This document shows positions 62,284-64,000 of a DNA stretch of 64,000 bases, one piece after another. The stretch lies in assembly GCF_001758465.1 (NCBI RefSeq), contig NZ_MJIC01000014.1, positions 310,001 to 374,000 of the forward strand, read 5' to 3'. The DNA is from Marisediminitalea lipolytica. GTDB taxonomy: Bacteria > Pseudomonadota > Gammaproteobacteria > Enterobacterales > Alteromonadaceae. The notes under the pieces were generated by a model. It did no database searches and was not told the DNA's origin. It saw only the letters and a list, made by a program, of their open reading frames with translations. Every line of letters starts with the position of its first letter. Position 1 is the first letter of the stretch. Made by a program: the position numbers and the translations under genes.

Positions 62284-62994
62284 GGCGGAGTACCTCAATT
62301 TTAATTAACAGAGGTACAGGTACATTAATAATTTTTAAGACAAAATCAAATACAAAATGCGAAAAAGAGCGGAGACGCTAAATCGCACTTTTCTGATAAG
62401 AACAATACGCCGTTATGCAATAGCATGACGGCAATAAGCGAGCTTCAACGAAGCTCAATAACCGGCGTAGACGAAGTGTTTCAACGAAAGACTTCGGCGA
62501 AGCCAGTGACTGTGCGCCGTGGCGTACTTCCCGAAAAAAGGTTTCGCTTCAGCGAAATTCGAGACATGAAACAACGTGCCATGACGATGAACCAAAAATC
62601 AATTTCATTGAAATTGAACAGTGCATCACGATGTGATGAGACGCTGTGCGCTGCACAAGTCGACACGGCATTTTTGCGGGAAGTACGGCGCAGAGCGCGG
62701 TACAGTCACTGTCGGCTTTTAGCGCTAGTGTCGCAGACACGTAAAGTGATTGCGTTGCCATGGCAACATCAGCAATCACGTGCGATACAAGGCGATTCAA
62801 AATCAGCGAAAGGCGCTGGTTTTTATTCTGCAACGCAGAAGCGGTTGCAACAAGTGTTGCCGTTGTCGTTCCGTGCACGAAAACAGATACTCAGGTAACG
62901 AATCAGGGAATGATTTTATGTTTATCGAGGTAAAACATCGATAATTCCGCCTGGCTAAAACCTACCTCCTTATATCCACAACAAGGAGGGATTA
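62284..62994. other. Hairpin-dense region, candidate origin of transfer
   Basis: 710 bases without a credible gene. From 62409 to 62860 it holds at least twelve perfect or near-perfect short hairpins, mostly with two- to four-base loops. Examples: 62440-62456 GAGCTTC-AAC-GAAGCTC, 62542-62557 TTTCGCT-TC-AGCGAAA, 62600-62616 CAATTTC-ATT-GAAATTG, 62624-62638 CATCAC-GAT-GTGATG, 62728-62740 GTGTC-GCA-GACAC, 62746-62779 a nested pair around GTTGCCATGGCAAC, 62826-62840 TTCTGC-AAC-GCAGAA. A larger inverted repeat joins 62505-62535 to 62676-62708. It lies between divergent mobile-element genes and 100 bases before a MobC-like gene, the usual place of oriT. Confidence 0.6.
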
Positions 62995-63855
62995 ATGAAA
63001 CAACTCGAATTCACCGGATTGCCAACGGCACTTCAGCATCAACTTTATATCGATATGCGCTATCAGCCAGCGGCCAGTAATAATGAAACGGGCAAGCGCC
63101 GGTTACATTGCACCATCAAATACGCTGCACGGCTCGGCATGATAAGCCCGATATTCATTAGCTGGCTGTATGGTATCAATCGTTCATTAGCTTTAGAGCA
63201 TTTGAATAAGCTCGTTAAAGCTGATTTATTAAACGTCGCGCCGACGGTGCGTGTGCCAGATGGAAGAGTATATGTACTCACCTTGGCAGGCGCTAAACTT
63301 GCCGAAGAACTGCTGCTTCAGCATGTACCATTCCGCTCATCCACCAACCCACAGCTACAGGTAAATCAAAACACTTTAATGCACGATGTCATTTTGCAAT
63401 ACGTGCTGGCCAGAGGAATTCATAATGTTGATGGGGATGGTAATTATCGGCCTCAATGGACAGGCTTTATCAGTGAAAAGGAATTCAAACGCCTGTACCC
63501 CTCAAGTACCATTCGCAATGTAGATGGCCTGGTGATTGAGCCTGATGGGGCCTGTTGCGCCATTGAAATTGAACATAGCTATAAGCCAATTCAGATACGC
63601 AAAAATATCCTTTTAAAATACCGCGATGCGCTACAGGATAGCCTATACGATAAGGTATTTTTTATATCCCAGTCATTGCAGATTTTGCAGTACAGTAAGC
63701 GAATAAATGGTTTAGCCATGGACACCCTAACAAGCATTGTTGACCGAAAGACTGGTAGGTCACCTTTGAGTGATAACGACAGGAAATTACTGGAAGACCG
63801 GCTTATTTACCGGACGAAATTCTGTGAAGAAATCTCAACGCTCTTCTATCCATAA
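62995..63855 (+). CDS. mobC: MobC/Replic_Relax-type mobilization protein
   Basis: 286 residues with a perfect AAGGAGGG ribosome-binding site. The N-terminal part (about 35-115) is a winged-helix domain (YGINRSLALEHLNKLVKADL, then VYVLTLAGAKLAEELL). The second half has the PD-(D/E)xK-like core of MobC/Replic_Relax proteins: HDVILQYVLARG, IRNVDGLVIEPDG and CAIEIEHSYKPIQIRKNILL. MobC relaxases of the CloDF13 type nick the transfer origin without a tyrosine. Position beside the hairpin region supports a role in mobilization. It could also be an accessory factor of a larger conjugative element. Confidence 0.72.
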   Translation: MKQLEFTGLPTALQHQLYIDMRYQPAASNNETGKRRLHCTIKYAARLGMISPIFISWLYGINRSLALEHLNKLVKADLLNVAPTVRVPDGRVYVLTLAGAKLAEELLLQHVPFRSSTNPQLQVNQNTLMHDVILQYVLARGIHNVDGDGNYRPQWTGFISEKEFKRLYPSSTIRNVDGLVIEPDGACCAIEIEHSYKPIQIRKNILLKYRDALQDSLYDKVFFISQSLQILQYSKRINGLAMDTLTSIVDRKTGRSPLSDNDRKLLEDRLIYRTKFCEEISTLFYP

Positions 63856-63858
63856 AAA

Positions 63859-63877
63859 ATGCGCCCAATGGGCGCAT
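63859..63877. terminator. Bidirectional terminator after mobC
   Basis: ATGCGCCC (63859-63866) and GGGCGCAT (63870-63877) with a three-base loop, between convergent genes. The minus strand gives a TTTTTT run after the stem. Confidence 0.8.
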
Positions 63878-63894
63878 TAATGTTAATGACTCAG

Positions 63895-64000
63895 TTATTC
63901 AGAGTCTTTGGTACATATCCAGATAAGCCCTGCACTCATATAAAAGCAGGAACTCAGCCACAAAGTATTAAATCCTGCGTAGAGTTCATTGCGGTCGAGT
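63895..64000 (-). CDS. C-terminal end of an unknown membrane protein (cut by the window edge)
   Basis: 34 codons are visible. They end GLIWICTKDSE and contain a hydrophobic stretch (TLWLSSCFYMSAGLIWI), so this is probably the last membrane helix of a small membrane protein. It is convergent with mobC and shares the terminator at 63859-63877. Too little is present for identification. Confidence 0.45.
   Translation of the reverse strand, partial: LDRNELYAGFNTLWLSSCFYMSAGLIWICTKDSE

Noticed and set aside
62425..62898. 157-codon frame on the plus strand and frames on the minus strand
   Set aside because: They lie wholly inside the hairpin array and have no ribosome-binding site; the open frame is a by-product of the inverted repeats.

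Overview
The window reads as chromosome from a marine-type gammaproteobacterium, most like Alteromonadales. The evidence is the proteobacterial gene style, several PEP-CTERM proteins, an Aer-like chemoreceptor, NhaC, YigZ and a DUF885 lipoprotein. This is judged from protein style only; there is no rRNA or other phylogenetic marker in the window.

Left part, 1-26 kb, ordinary chromosome with local oddities. It begins with a divergent ohr/ohrR peroxide-defence pair that has two mirror-image operators. Next is a PEP-CTERM-like gene, then an array of five 129-bp palindromic elements whose stems show compensating base changes. A minus-strand block follows: a phosphatase-like protein, hemolysin III, YigZ and RidA. 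Then comes a four-gene operon of ECF sigma factor with a C-terminal membrane anchor, anti-sigma-like membrane protein, small unknown and TPR-CHAT protease. It continues with an M1 peptidase, a GntR regulator, a DUF2202 protein, a double cupin, NhaC, an EAL/GGDEF protein, a chemoreceptor and a DUF885 peptidase. From 16 to 25 kb the 3' end of nhaC occurs three times, each time facing a convergent PEP-CTERM gene or gene tail.

Centre, 26.5-55.6 kb, a genomic island that opens with a tyrosine integrase. A sigma-54 activator with a CARF-like N-terminal domain (RtcR architecture) precedes a 130-aa unknown, ZorA, ZorB and an EH-signature ZorC-like protein with no ZorD or ZorE. DruH and DruE of Druantia type III follow directly. 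A second gene set follows: two unknowns, a DUF91/DUF5655 nuclease-like protein, HsdR, HsdM, HsdS, an unknown and a DUF3800 protein. GG-N10-GC sigma-54 promoter candidates lie before the 130-aa gene, druH and the second set; the last matches consensus very well. The proposed reading is that one ligand-gated enhancer-binding protein switches on a hybrid Zorya-Druantia locus and possibly the type I restriction system.

Right part, 55.6-64 kb, mobile-element backbone. It holds a candidate small RNA with its own promoter and terminator, a second and unusual tyrosine recombinase, a NYN-LOTUS protein, a TPR gene paired with a RelE/ParE-like protein, a set of small element genes, about 450 bases packed with short-loop hairpins that look like an origin of transfer, and a MobC/Replic_Relax-type protein. 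A 43-codon gene remnant shows that the element has been rearranged. The island probably runs past the right edge, since no matching attachment site was found inside the window.
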